21,193 bases of DNA. Origin: Spirochaetota bacterium. GTDB taxonomy: Bacteria > Spirochaetota > UBA4802 > JAFGJZ01. Location of the stretch: NCBI GenBank assembly GCA_023396665.1, contig JAEWVL010000426.1, forward strand, positions 1 to 21,193, in the 5' to 3' direction. This document shows, in pieces, positions 1-6,380 of this stretch; the first letter of the stretch is position 1, and every line of letters starts with the position of its first letter. The notes below the pieces were generated by a model, which saw only the letters and a list, made by a program, of their open reading frames with translations, did no database searches and was not told where the DNA came from. A program made the translations under genes and the position numbers.

Positions 1-397
1 GTTTCGGTTTTTTTTTCGCATATGATATTCGCAGAGCGGAGTAAAGTTCATCGAATAGAACCAGCATTTCATCCTGAAGAAGGTCGTCAGATTTAAGCGG
101 ATCGAAAACCAATATCCCCGAAACACCCTCTTTTGAATCAGAATAAAAAATTCTTTCATCACGCCCTATTGCATTGCCGTAGGGCGTTTTCCCATTAAGA
201 TCAACAGTTAGTACACTGCCATCATCATTTTTTATTGTCTTAATGCCCTTAATTCTGTCAAAGGTGACGACAGTTCCGTCAGAACGTCTGCTTTGTTCCA
301 TATCCGAAGCAAACAAAACGAACATGCTTAAAAAGAACATCAGCATAGTAAACAGAACAGTACAGGGGGCAAAAAAGGCTTTTGCTGTTAATCTCAT
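1..397 (-). CDS. Exported protein of unknown function (partial, cut by window edge)
   Basis: An open minus-strand frame starts at the ATG at 395-397 and runs off the left edge with no stop, giving 132 complete codons. The first 30 or so residues are a hydrophobic signal-peptide-like stretch (Lys at position 6, a Phe/Leu/Met-rich core, then ...VLFA followed by SDMEQ), so the product is probably exported or lipid-bilayer associated. The rest is mixed polar sequence with a 'DGTVVTFDRIKGIKTI' segment and several short beta-like stretches; I recognise no domain. The ATG directly follows the TAA stop of the upstream membrane-protein gene (TAAATG), which suggests translational coupling and a shared job. 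The C-terminus is missing, so length and family cannot be judged. Confidence 0.72.
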   Translation of the reverse strand, partial: MRLTAKAFFAPCTVLFTMLMFFLSMFVLFASDMEQSRRSDGTVVTFDRIKGIKTIKNDDGSVLTVDLNGKTPYGNAIGRDERIFYSDSKEGVSGILVFDPLKSDDLLQDEMLVLFDELYSALRISYAKKKPK

Positions 398-1069
398 TTA
401 TCTCTTCTTGCCCTCATACTCACGCATATAGCTTTCGATAAGATTACGTCGACCTACAGGTTGTTCTTTCACTGGGGTCAGCTTTGATCCGATGAAGGCA
501 AAAAAGGCTTTGAAAATGGATATTGTCCCCTTGAAAATACCGAGAAAGAAACCAATAAACCCTTTGCCGAAAGAAACAAAAGCATTACCGATGCCGGTAC
601 CGACTTGAGCCCCTGAGGAAACCGTCGTCTCAGCCGCATTCGAAACACTTTCAACAGCCGCCGCTCCGGTATTGATTGTTCCCGATACGGTCTTTTTCAG
701 AAAGCGCCCCGAGGCTTCAGTTGCCGACCCTGCAGTATGGGCAACCTTACCAAAAGCACCGGAAACCGGGTTTGCTATATTACGGGAATACGAATAAGCT
801 TTTTTCAAACGCGGCGCTTTCATCGAGTACTGTTTTCGCCAGACCGATATTGAGCTTGATGACATCGCGTAATGATCGACCAGATAGAGAAACAGGTAGT
901 AAAAGTACAACCAGAGATTGATAAAAAACATGAAAAAGTTGTACCAGATATCCCAAAAGGCGAGCATAAAGTCGATGGAAGCTTTACCAAAATCTACTAT
1001 TTTGTAAAAGAATTTGAAAAAGTTATCTATCGCATCATTTAAATACTGTTTAACCAGGCGGTAATCCAC
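398..1069 (-). CDS. Unrecognised integral membrane protein, Ala/Ser/Gly-rich centre
   Basis: A 223-residue protein I cannot assign. The GTG start at 1067-1069 is chosen because GGAG lies 7 bases upstream and an in-frame TAA lies seven codons before it. Residues about 10-65 are very rich in Phe, Tyr, Trp and Leu (for example YFYYLFLYLVDHYA) and look like two closely packed membrane segments. Residues about 95-165 are a low-complexity Gly/Ala/Ser/Thr stretch with repeated 'SGT/SGA/AGSA' patterns. A second hydrophobic block (about 165-200, FIGFFLGIFKGTISIFKAFF) follows, then a charged tail (REYEGKKR). The order membrane, small-residue stretch, membrane, basic tail suggests an inner-membrane protein with a loop. 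The downstream exported-protein gene starts on the base after its stop, so the two are probably co-translated. Confidence 0.7.
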   Translation of the reverse strand: MDYRLVKQYLNDAIDNFFKFFYKIVDFGKASIDFMLAFWDIWYNFFMFFINLWLYFYYLFLYLVDHYAMSSSSISVWRKQYSMKAPRLKKAYSYSRNIANPVSGAFGKVAHTAGSATEASGRFLKKTVSGTINTGAAAVESVSNAAETTVSSGAQVGTGIGNAFVSFGKGFIGFFLGIFKGTISIFKAFFAFIGSKLTPVKEQPVGRRNLIESYMREYEGKKR

Positions 1070-1201
1070 AATCTGACTCCATTCATTTTATTCGGATGCC
1101 GGCCAAAGAAAACCGGACATGAGATTCTTAAAACACCGTTTACAAGGTTTTTCCCTAACTCAATATCGTCAAGTGCCCCGATTTTGAAAAGAAGTTTTCA
1201 C

Positions 1202-1750
1202 TCACATCCAGTGTATGTACATCGATTTCACAAGCTGATCTGCGGCGTCTTTTCCCAGAAAAGCGGCTACCAGAGTGATTGCAAAAGTAATGGCGCTTCC
1301 AGCCGCCTGACCCGTTATAATTTTCCCGTCCACAACGACGGGCTCATCGGAAAGCTCTGCGCCGTCCATCAGAGCCTCACTGCCCGGAAAAAAGGTAGCC
1401 TTTTTTCCTTTCAGAATACCGGCCGCGGCAAGAACGGTCGGCGCAGCACAGAGGGCGGCTGCGTATCCCCCCGCCGTATATATATCAGAAATAATCTTCA
1501 ATACCCGCTTGTCTTCCCGCAATTTCGCCGTACCCGGGCCGCCCGGGCAATACACAAGGGAGTATTCACTCGAATTGATATCGTCAATCAAAGTTTCGAT
1601 TTTCATCACAATACCATGCGAACCGATAATTTCGTGTTCGTTGATGGATGCGACCACGACTTTCACCTTTGCGCGCCGAAGAATATCGATAACCGCAACC
1701 GCTTCTGTTTCTTCAAAATTGTTACCGATTAAAACAAGAGCCTGATTCAT
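1202..1750 (-). CDS. DJ-1/PfpI-family protein (YajL/ThiJ type)
   Basis: A 182-residue protein of the DJ-1/ThiJ/PfpI superfamily, which includes glyoxalase III/deglycase-type and chaperone proteins; the exact substrate is not predictable. The start is the ATG at 1748-1750, because GGAGGAG lies 6 bases upstream; an in-frame start five codons earlier would put the ribosome-binding site inside the gene. Visible features are the N-terminal NNFEETEAV motif with the conserved Glu at 16, the YCPGGPG turn (about 67-73) and the nucleophile-elbow cysteine C101 in ALCAAPTVLA, followed by a GKKATFFPG segment as in YajL/DJ-1. Full length for the family. It lies about 130 bp downstream of the unknown membrane gene in opposite order of transcription (it is upstream of it) and 109 bp after pth, so co-transcription with pth is possible. 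Confidence 0.88.
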   Translation of the reverse strand: MNQALVLIGNNFEETEAVAVIDILRRAKVKVVVASINEHEIIGSHGIVMKIETLIDDINSSEYSLVYCPGGPGTAKLREDKRVLKIISDIYTAGGYAAALCAAPTVLAAAGILKGKKATFFPGSEALMDGAELSDEPVVVDGKIITGQAAGSAITFAITLVAAFLGKDAADQLVKSMYIHWM

Positions 1751-1859
1751 TGTGTACTCCTCCAATCAAGAGTCGATGTGATCATCACCTTATTACCATT
1801 CTTCGCAACCACAAAGGAATATCTTTGCTTATTTTTCAGAGCTTCACTTATGAAGCTAA

Positions 1860-2396
1860 TCACTTCTTCCCGACCAGAATGTTTTCCAAAAGCGTCATTG
1901 CCTGAACGGCCATATCCTCCAGCTTTGTCTGCTCTTCTTTGCTAAAGTCGGAAAGCACGAAATCGGCAACTCCCATCTGACCGGGAGGGCGCCCTATGCC
2001 CAGCCTGATCCTGTGAAAATCGGCACCTCCCGTCTCTGTCATGATAGAGCGTATCCCGTTGTGTCCTTTATGCCCGCCCCCTGTTTTCAGGGCAACTGTT
2101 CCGAAGGAAAGTTCCAGTTCATCGTGCAGCACCAAAAGTTCGTCGAGAGTCGCTTTTGTATATCGCAGATATTCAACAACTACTCGACCGCTATTATTCA
2201 TATATGTCTGGGGATAGAGAAGCATTATTTCTTTCCCGAAAATCGTTCCTTTGCAAATCTCAGCATTACCCTGTTTTTTCCGTGAGGGGGAACCCATCGC
2301 CCCCTGAATATAATCACCCGTTATGAATCCGACATTATGTCTGTTTCTTCTGTACTGGGTTCCGGGATTACCCAGACATACCACTATCTTTATCAA
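1860..2396 (-). CDS. pth: Peptidyl-tRNA hydrolase
   Basis: A 178-residue cytoplasmic esterase that releases stalled peptidyl-tRNA by cleaving the ester between peptide and tRNA. The family's key residues are present: N10 in CLGNPG, catalytic H20 in RHNVGF, N67 in YMNNSG, D92 in VLHDELEL and N113 in GHNGIRS, followed by the FHRIRLGIGRP and ADFVLSDF blocks. The first codon is TTG (2394-2396); there is no ATG that would keep the conserved MIKIVVCLGNPG N-terminus, and an in-frame TAG lies two codons upstream. That TAG is the stop of the preceding STAS-domain gene, only one codon away, so translation is probably coupled; the ribosome-binding site is weak (AGGA, 12 bases upstream). Length is slightly short of the usual 185-195. 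Confidence 0.95.
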   Translation of the reverse strand: MIKIVVCLGNPGTQYRRNRHNVGFITGDYIQGAMGSPSRKKQGNAEICKGTIFGKEIMLLYPQTYMNNSGRVVVEYLRYTKATLDELLVLHDELELSFGTVALKTGGGHKGHNGIRSIMTETGGADFHRIRLGIGRPPGQMGVADFVLSDFSKEEQTKLEDMAVQAMTLLENILVGKK

Positions 2397-2399
2397 GCC

Positions 2400-2744
2400 C
2401 TAATCCGTTCCTGTTATATATGCACGTGCTTCCGATTCAGTGCGGCATAGATGAAGATGCTTCGCAATACCGGTAATGATGAATATCTTCTTCAGGTCTT
2501 CACTTACATTGCAAAATGTAATTTTTTTATTTGATTCGCCTGCAAGGTGGGATAGTGAAAAAAACAGCCCCAGAACATTACTTGAAACAAAATCAGATTT
2601 TTCAAGATCAATGATTACACCATTTGACGACTGCTCAAACAAATTCACCAGAATTGAACGCACCTGTTCTTCCAGATCACTGGCCAGAGACCCGCAGAAA
2701 CGAATAAGGGTATAATCATCATTTTTTTCGATTATGTGTTCCAT
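2400..2744 (-). CDS. STAS-domain protein (anti-sigma-factor-antagonist-like)
   Basis: A 114-residue single STAS domain like SpoIIAA/RsbV, proteins that bind and release anti-sigma kinases according to serine phosphorylation. The pattern fits: an N-terminal beta strand with 'YTLIRFCGSLAS', then 'NGVIIDLEKSDFVSSNVLGLFF' and 'KKITFCNVSEDLKKIFIITGI'. At the site usually reading DSSG it has VSSN: the serines remain but the Asp and Gly are gone. I use the ATG at 2742-2744; a GTG 15 codons upstream (2787-2789) is also in frame but would sit only about 8 bases from the predicted transcription start. No partner kinase or phosphatase is visible nearby. The gene leads a small unit with pth. It may act in chemotaxis, envelope or general stress signalling; which is unknown. 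Confidence 0.8.
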   Translation of the reverse strand: MEHIIEKNDDYTLIRFCGSLASDLEEQVRSILVNLFEQSSNGVIIDLEKSDFVSSNVLGLFFSLSHLAGESNKKITFCNVSEDLKKIFIITGIAKHLHLCRTESEARAYITGTD

Positions 2745-2804
2745 TTGTATGGGCCTGTTCGGGTAAGATTTCAGTGAAGTCCGGGGCACTTTTCAACGTA
2801 CTTA

Positions 2805-2832
2805 TTCATATATCGGGCAATATATAAGTCAA
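2805..2832 (-). promoter_or_regulatory. Sigma-70-type promoter for STAS-pth
   Basis: Read on the minus strand: TTGACT (2827-2832), a 16-base spacer, then TATGAA (2805-2810). It lies about 60 bases before the ATG of the STAS gene in an AT-rich intergenic region. The implied start site near 2798 favours the ATG at 2744 over the upstream GTG at 2789. Confidence 0.5.
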
Positions 2833-2940
2833 GTTTTTTTCAAGAGACATAAGTTTACATGTATTTATCCATTATCGCCACTATCATCGATAAATCGACT
2901 TAATCCTTTTATAATATTATCATCTCTATAAATCAGCATA

Positions 2941-2996
2941 AGCATTTAATAACAGATTAAAATGCTGATACCTTCTGTTAACAACAAACAGAAAGG
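2941..2996 (-). terminator. Two tandem hairpins after the DUF502 pair (possible terminator)
   Basis: Just past the end of the minus-strand DUF502 genes are two inverted repeats: CCTTCTGTT (2971-2979) with AACAGAAAGG (2987-2996, one bulge), and AGCATTTAAT (2941-2950) with ATTAAAATGCT (2956-2966, one bulge). On the minus strand the first is followed by a T-containing but not continuous T-run, so a termination role is only plausible. Confidence 0.3.
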
Positions 2997-3010
2997 CCGG
3001 GGGGATAGTG

Positions 3011-3613
3011 CTATTTTTTAACCACACCACCGCTCACAACCAGCTTCATTCCCTGTTCAATCGTCATAGCACTTTGAATAACTTCTTTTTCCGGAACACA
3101 TACGAGAAAACCACTCGTTGGATTTGGCGTGCCGGGTATGAAAATATTCAGCATTTTTTTTCTGTCCGATATCTCCGGAATTGACTCGCCCGTCACAAAG
3201 CCGATACTCAGTGAATTTTTATTGGGATTGGCAACGTAAACCACTTTCGAGAATTTTATACCATCCTGTTTCATTGTCAGCTCGAAAAGATCATTGAACG
3301 CGGAGTAAATCGATTTTATAACCGGTATGGTGGTCATGATTCTGTCGACAAAACGTCTAGACGCTCTGCCGGCAATCGTTTTGGCAAAAACACCGCAAAG
3401 AAAAACAAATAACAGCACCACCAAACCGGTTGCTATTGAAACGAGAATCTCAATCGGCAATTGATCTCTATATTGTTTTGGAATAAGCGCGATCGAAAAA
3501 TGCAGGCCGTTGTACACATACGACAAAGCCCAAAGAACAAAGCGATAGGTCAAATACAACGGTATTACAACAATCAATCCTTCGAGAAGAAGCTTTCTAA
3601 CCATTTTTAACAT
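3011..3613 (-). CDS. DUF502 membrane protein (second of a pair)
   Basis: A 200-residue DUF502 protein, a family of bacterial inner-membrane proteins (with plant COV-like relatives) whose molecular role is not established. Residues about 5-35 (LLLEGLIVVIPLYLTYRFVL) and 57-80 are two strong membrane segments; the soluble C-terminal half carries the family signature 'PVIKSIYSAFND', 'GFVTGES' and 'VFIPGTPNPTSGF'-like FIPGTPNPTSGFLVCVP. It starts at ATG 3611-3613 with GAGG 6 bases upstream; this ribosome-binding site lies inside the end of the upstream gene, which it overlaps by 17 bases. It is clearly paralogous to that gene (same N-terminal LEG..P..LT pattern and same C-terminal block). The two may form a heteromer; that is inference. 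Confidence 0.85.
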   Translation of the reverse strand: MLKMVRKLLLEGLIVVIPLYLTYRFVLWALSYVYNGLHFSIALIPKQYRDQLPIEILVSIATGLVVLLFVFLCGVFAKTIAGRASRRFVDRIMTTIPVIKSIYSAFNDLFELTMKQDGIKFSKVVYVANPNKNSLSIGFVTGESIPEISDRKKMLNIFIPGTPNPTSGFLVCVPEKEVIQSAMTIEQGMKLVVSGGVVKK

Positions 3614-4274
3614 GTGTATCCTCTTTAACTGAACGTTTCTTTCGCATGGAGCTTGCTTTTGGCGGATTTAATGCTCTTTTTGATTTACTGATTATTCCTG
3701 CAGAAAAAATCAGCTTGATAACGGACTCAGTATCATAATCGAGCGGACGAACAAGCTTTTCTTCAATAATAAAGGTAAATCCCGTCGTAGGGAAGGGAAC
3801 CGTCGGAATATAAACGGTACAGAATTTCTTTTTTGATCCCTCAACGATATATGGCCCCGTATTGAAACCCACGGTTTTTCTGCCCTTAAAAGGATAATCA
3901 ATGATAACAGGGTGGGAGAATATATCCGATTTTCCGGAAAACAGAATCAGAACAAAATCTTTTACCGTGGAAAAAACACTGCTGACCACCGGTATTCTAT
4001 CGATAATTTTCTGCAAGAAAAGTGATAAACTTCTGCCAAATAGAGTCTGTGCTATCAGGCCGATCAATGCCAAAATAAGAAGCGATCCAGCAAGAAAGAG
4101 CAGTTTCATCGCGAAAAAGATATACTGATTGGATATTAAGCTTTCGGGAAAAAAAACAAAAGCCGAAGAGATAAATACGAAAATCATCCTGAAAACCAGT
4201 CTGAGTATATAGAGTGTAAGAAATACCGGAACGATAAAGACAAGTCCTTCAAGAAAATACGTTCGAAGCTTCAT
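3597..4274 (-). CDS. DUF502 membrane protein (first of a pair)
   Basis: A 225-residue DUF502 paralogue of the gene that follows it. N-terminal 'YFLEGLVFIVPVFLTLYIL' and residues about 52-75 form two membrane segments; the conserved 'DRIPVVSSVFSTVKDF', 'GFNTGPY' and 'VYIPTVPFPTTGF' blocks follow. It ends with a basic tail (SKRALNPPKASSMRKKRSVKEDTHVKNG) absent from its partner, a possible cytoplasmic extension. The ATG at 4272-4274 has AAGGG 8 bases upstream. Its last 17 bases overlap the next gene, a hallmark of coupled translation. The upstream region (4275-4480) is shared with the divergent glyA gene; I see no convincing promoter for this gene there. Confidence 0.85.
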   Translation of the reverse strand: MKLRTYFLEGLVFIVPVFLTLYILRLVFRMIFVFISSAFVFFPESLISNQYIFFAMKLLFLAGSLLILALIGLIAQTLFGRSLSLFLQKIIDRIPVVSSVFSTVKDFVLILFSGKSDIFSHPVIIDYPFKGRKTVGFNTGPYIVEGSKKKFCTVYIPTVPFPTTGFTFIIEEKLVRPLDYDTESVIKLIFSAGIISKSKRALNPPKASSMRKKRSVKEDTHVKNG

Positions 4275-4449
4275 GATTTTACCCTTTTATTGCGCCTTTG
4301 TAACACTGCGCCACAACACTATGAATCACCTTCTCAATGCAATAAAAAAAGGAAGTTTTTCTGTAAAATCAACAATTGTTTCGGTCTAGCTTAGTAAAGC
4401 TGTTCGTTTATCCCGAAGGCTCTTGTTGCATAACGGAATTAATTATTTC

Positions 4450-4478
4450 TTGACTGCTTACTCTAATGATTCAATATG
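4450..4478 (+). promoter_or_regulatory. Promoter of the glyA riboswitch transcript
   Basis: TTGACT (4450-4455), a 17-base spacer, then AATATG (4473-4478). The predicted start, about 4485, coincides with the first base of the riboswitch P1 stem, so the transcript would begin directly with the aptamer. The -10 box is a weak match. Confidence 0.5.
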
Positions 4479-4483
4479 CTCGC

Positions 4484-4557
4484 GTCCGCATAACTGACGC
4501 AATAGGGGTTTACCCCGGGGGAGTGCGGATTTTTCAGTATGCCGCGCGTCTGGGCAC
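4484..4557 (+). promoter_or_regulatory. ZTP (pfl-type) riboswitch aptamer
   Basis: A complete ZTP/ZMP aptamer precedes glyA, a well-known member of its regulon (ZTP accumulates when 10-formyl-tetrahydrofolate is short). P1 is TCCGCA (4485-4490) with TGCGGA (4524-4529). Inside it lie the conserved ACUG (4493-4496) and a GGGG-UUUA-CCCC hairpin (4505-4516) followed by GGGGGAG (4517-4523). The 3' domain is UGCC (4540-4543) with GGCA (4553-4556), whose loop carries the hallmark CUGGGC. The pseudoknot is GACGC (4496-4500) with GCGUC (4546-4550), five perfect pairs. From memory the family usually has GGCG with CGCC here, so the A-U pair is a compensatory change that supports the fold. Confidence 0.92.
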
Positions 4558-4605
4558 TATTTCTGCCGGACGCTCTATGCTTCCGGCCTAATACGGAGGC
4601 ACTCC
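4546..4605 (+). promoter_or_regulatory. Riboswitch expression platform sequestering the glyA ribosome-binding site
   Basis: Three pairings compete. (1) GCCGGA (4565-4570) with UCCGGC (4582-4587) leaves the ribosome-binding site CGGAGG (4594-4599) free. (2) An anti-aptamer hairpin, 4546-4556 with 4564-4573, makes ten pairs with one bulged G (4554) and would break the pseudoknot; it uses the same GCGUC strand. (3) CUUCCG (4580-4585) with CGGAGG (4594-4599) buries the site. (1) excludes both (2) and (3); (2) and (3) can coexist. That is the logic of a translational ON switch: ligand-bound aptamer, free site. There is no T-run, so transcription termination is unlikely. The pairing is read from sequence by hand; energies were not computed. 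Confidence 0.75.
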
Positions 4606-5850
4606 ATGAAAAACCTAAAAACTATCGATCCCCAGATTGAAGAACTGATCAGAAGTGAAGAGCGCTACGAGCGCGAGACCATTCGCCTTATCGCGAGTGA
4701 GAATTACGCGAGCAGGGCAGTACTCGAGGCGACCGGATCCATCTTCAACAATAAGTATTCTGAAGGATACCCCGGAGCCCGATTCTATCAGGGACAGAAA
4801 AACGTTGATGGCGTTGAATCGCTGGCAATCGAACGCGCGAAACAACTCTTTGGAGCCGAGCACGCAAATGTACAGTCTTATTCGGGATCACCGGCAAATC
4901 TTGCCGTCTACCTCGCATTTATCAAACCCGGCGACACCATTCTCGGTCTGAACCTTTCTCACGGCGGTCATCTTACACACGGATCGAAAGCGAGTATTAC
5001 CGGTAAATACTTCAATGCGGTTCATTATGATTTGAACCCGGAAACGGGAATGCTTGACTACGACCAGATTGAACGGCTTGCACTCGAACATAATCCGAAA
5101 ATCATCGTTGCCGGACACTCAGCGTATCCCCGTGTTCTTGACTTTGAACGTTTCAGAAAAATTGCCGATAAGGTGAATGCCATTCTCTTTGTGGACATGG
5201 CACACTTTGCGGGTCTTGTTGCCGGGGGAGTTCACCCGAGCCCCATACCCTATGCTGATGTTGTTACGACAACAACCCATAAAACACTTCGCGGCCCCAG
5301 AGGAGCAATGATCCTTTGCAAGGAAATTCATGCGAAGGCTATCGACAAAGCCGTTTTCCCGGGAGTGCAGGGGGGGCCACACAATCATACGACTGCAGCA
5401 ATAGCCGTTGCACTTAAAGAAGCGCTTGATCCCTCATTTAAAGAGTATGCAAAAAACGTTGTCGCGAATGCCGCGGAACTTGCGAAAGGTCTTGTAGCTC
5501 ACGGCTTCTCTCTTGTTTCGGGCGGAACGGACAATCACCTGATGCTTATCGATCTGAGCAACAAGAACATTACCGGTAAAGAGGCTGCAGTGGCTCTCGA
5601 AAAAGCGGGAATCATTCTTAACTACAACACCGTTCCCGGTGAAAAAAGAAAGGCTTTTGATCCGAGCGGCATTCGTCTTGGGACACCTTCGGTTACCAGT
5701 CGTAATTTCGGCCTTGCCGAAATGAAAAAAATAGCAGATTGGATTAATGATGTCGTTAATAATCACACAGACGAAGTCTTTCTTGCGAAGACAGCGGAAG
5801 AGGTTAAAAAACTCTGTCTTACTTTCCCTGTACCTGGACTTGACGATTGA
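4606..5850 (+). CDS. glyA: Serine hydroxymethyltransferase
   Basis: A 414-residue PLP enzyme that converts serine and tetrahydrofolate to glycine and 5,10-methylene-tetrahydrofolate, the main one-carbon source for purines, thymidylate and methionine. The PLP-binding lysine is K226 in VVTTTTHKTLRGPRG; other family blocks are LIASENYAS, NKYSEGYPGARFYQG, HGGHLTHGS, DMAHFAGLVAGG and GVQGGPHNH, and the C-terminal GTPSVTSR folate-side motif. Full length for bacterial SHMT. ATG at 4606 with GGAGG 6 bases upstream. It is a single-gene unit, transcribed divergently from the DUF502 pair, under the ZTP riboswitch described above and closed by a strong terminator. GC and codon use look somewhat higher than in the surrounding genes, as expected for a highly expressed gene. 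Confidence 0.98.
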   Translation: MKNLKTIDPQIEELIRSEERYERETIRLIASENYASRAVLEATGSIFNNKYSEGYPGARFYQGQKNVDGVESLAIERAKQLFGAEHANVQSYSGSPANLAVYLAFIKPGDTILGLNLSHGGHLTHGSKASITGKYFNAVHYDLNPETGMLDYDQIERLALEHNPKIIVAGHSAYPRVLDFERFRKIADKVNAILFVDMAHFAGLVAGGVHPSPIPYADVVTTTTHKTLRGPRGAMILCKEIHAKAIDKAVFPGVQGGPHNHTTAAIAVALKEALDPSFKEYAKNVVANAAELAKGLVAHGFSLVSGGTDNHLMLIDLSNKNITGKEAAVALEKAGIILNYNTVPGEKRKAFDPSGIRLGTPSVTSRNFGLAEMKKIADWINDVVNNHTDEVFLAKTAEEVKKLCLTFPVPGLDD

Positions 5851-5889
5851 AAAAAAAGGAGAGGTGCAATAATCACCTCTCCTTTTTTT
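5851..5889. terminator. Bidirectional intrinsic terminator of glyA and the YjbQ gene
   Basis: A perfect 9-bp stem GGAGAGGTG (5858-5866) with CACCTCTCC (5874-5882), a 7-base loop, and T7 after it (5883-5889); A7 precedes it, so the opposite strand also ends in T7. It begins one base after the glyA stop and lies about 70 bases beyond the end of the convergent gene, so it can serve both. Confidence 0.93.
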
Positions 5890-5893
5890 AACA

Positions 5894-5930
5894 CCTCAGC
5901 TTTCTCGAAAAAACGTTTAGAAAGCTGAGG
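5894..5930. repeat. 12-bp perfect inverted repeat between convergent genes
   Basis: CCTCAGCTTTCT (5894-5905) and AGAAAGCTGAGG (5919-5930) form a perfect 12-bp stem with a 13-base loop. On the plus strand it is followed by TTACTTTATTATTG, a loose T-rich run, so it may act as a backup terminator for glyA. On the minus strand no T-run follows. Confidence 0.6.
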
Positions 5931-5960
5931 TTACTTTATTATTGATATGATTTACTGTTT

Positions 5961-6380
5961 TTATTCCCCGATTATCTTCACCAGAACGCGTTTACGTCTT
6001 CTTCCGTCAAACTCGCCATAGAATATCTGTTCCCAGGGCCCGAAATCAAGCTCGCCTTTTGTCACAGCGACAACGACTTCCCGTCCCATTACCTGTCGTT
6101 TCAAATGAGCATCTCCGTTATCCTCTCCCGTTCGGTTATGCTGATAATGTGAAATCGGTTCGTGCGGTGCCAATTGTTCAAGCCATAGCAAATAATCGTG
6201 GTGTAAGCCACTTTCATTATCATTTATGAAAACAGAAGCGGTAATGTGCATGGCATTCACAAGGCACAAGCCTTCTTTTATGCCCGACTCGTGAAGACAG
6301 TTTTCCACCTCACCCGTTATGTTGATAAATTCAAAACGTTTTGTCGTGTTAAACCACAGTTCTTTACGGTAACTTTTCAT
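5961..6380 (-). CDS. yjbQ: YjbQ/UPF0047-family protein
   Basis: A 139-residue cytoplasmic protein of the YjbQ (UPF0047) family, whose E. coli member has a weak thiamine-phosphate-synthase activity in genetic rescue; the true role is not settled. Conserved features are 'NAMHITASVFIND' with H45, 'HHDYLLWLEQLAP' (H60, H61), 'YQHNRTGEDNGDAHLKRQVMG' (split here: H81 and H92), and the C-terminal 'GELDFGPWEQIFYGEFDG' block ending in IIGE. These histidines probably bind a metal. Full length for the family. ATG at 6378-6380 with GGAG 8 bases upstream. It runs convergently into glyA, sharing its terminator. Confidence 0.9.
   Translation of the reverse strand: MKSYRKELWFNTTKRFEFINITGEVENCLHESGIKEGLCLVNAMHITASVFINDNESGLHHDYLLWLEQLAPHEPISHYQHNRTGEDNGDAHLKRQVMGREVVVAVTKGELDFGPWEQIFYGEFDGRRRKRVLVKIIGE

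Noticed and set aside
1534..1549. CCCGGGC/GCCCGGG inverted repeat in the DJ-1 gene
   Set aside because: It falls exactly on the conserved PGGPG codons, so it is explained by the protein sequence.
1840..1857. Hairpin AGCTTCA-CTTA-TGAAGCT just after pth, possible terminator
   Set aside because: No T-run follows on either strand; the minus-strand continuation is CTGAAAAATAAG.
2787..2789. GTG start for the STAS gene giving a 129-residue protein
   Set aside because: It lies about 8 bases from the predicted transcription start, lacks a ribosome-binding site, and adds a Pro/Arg-rich tail outside the STAS domain.
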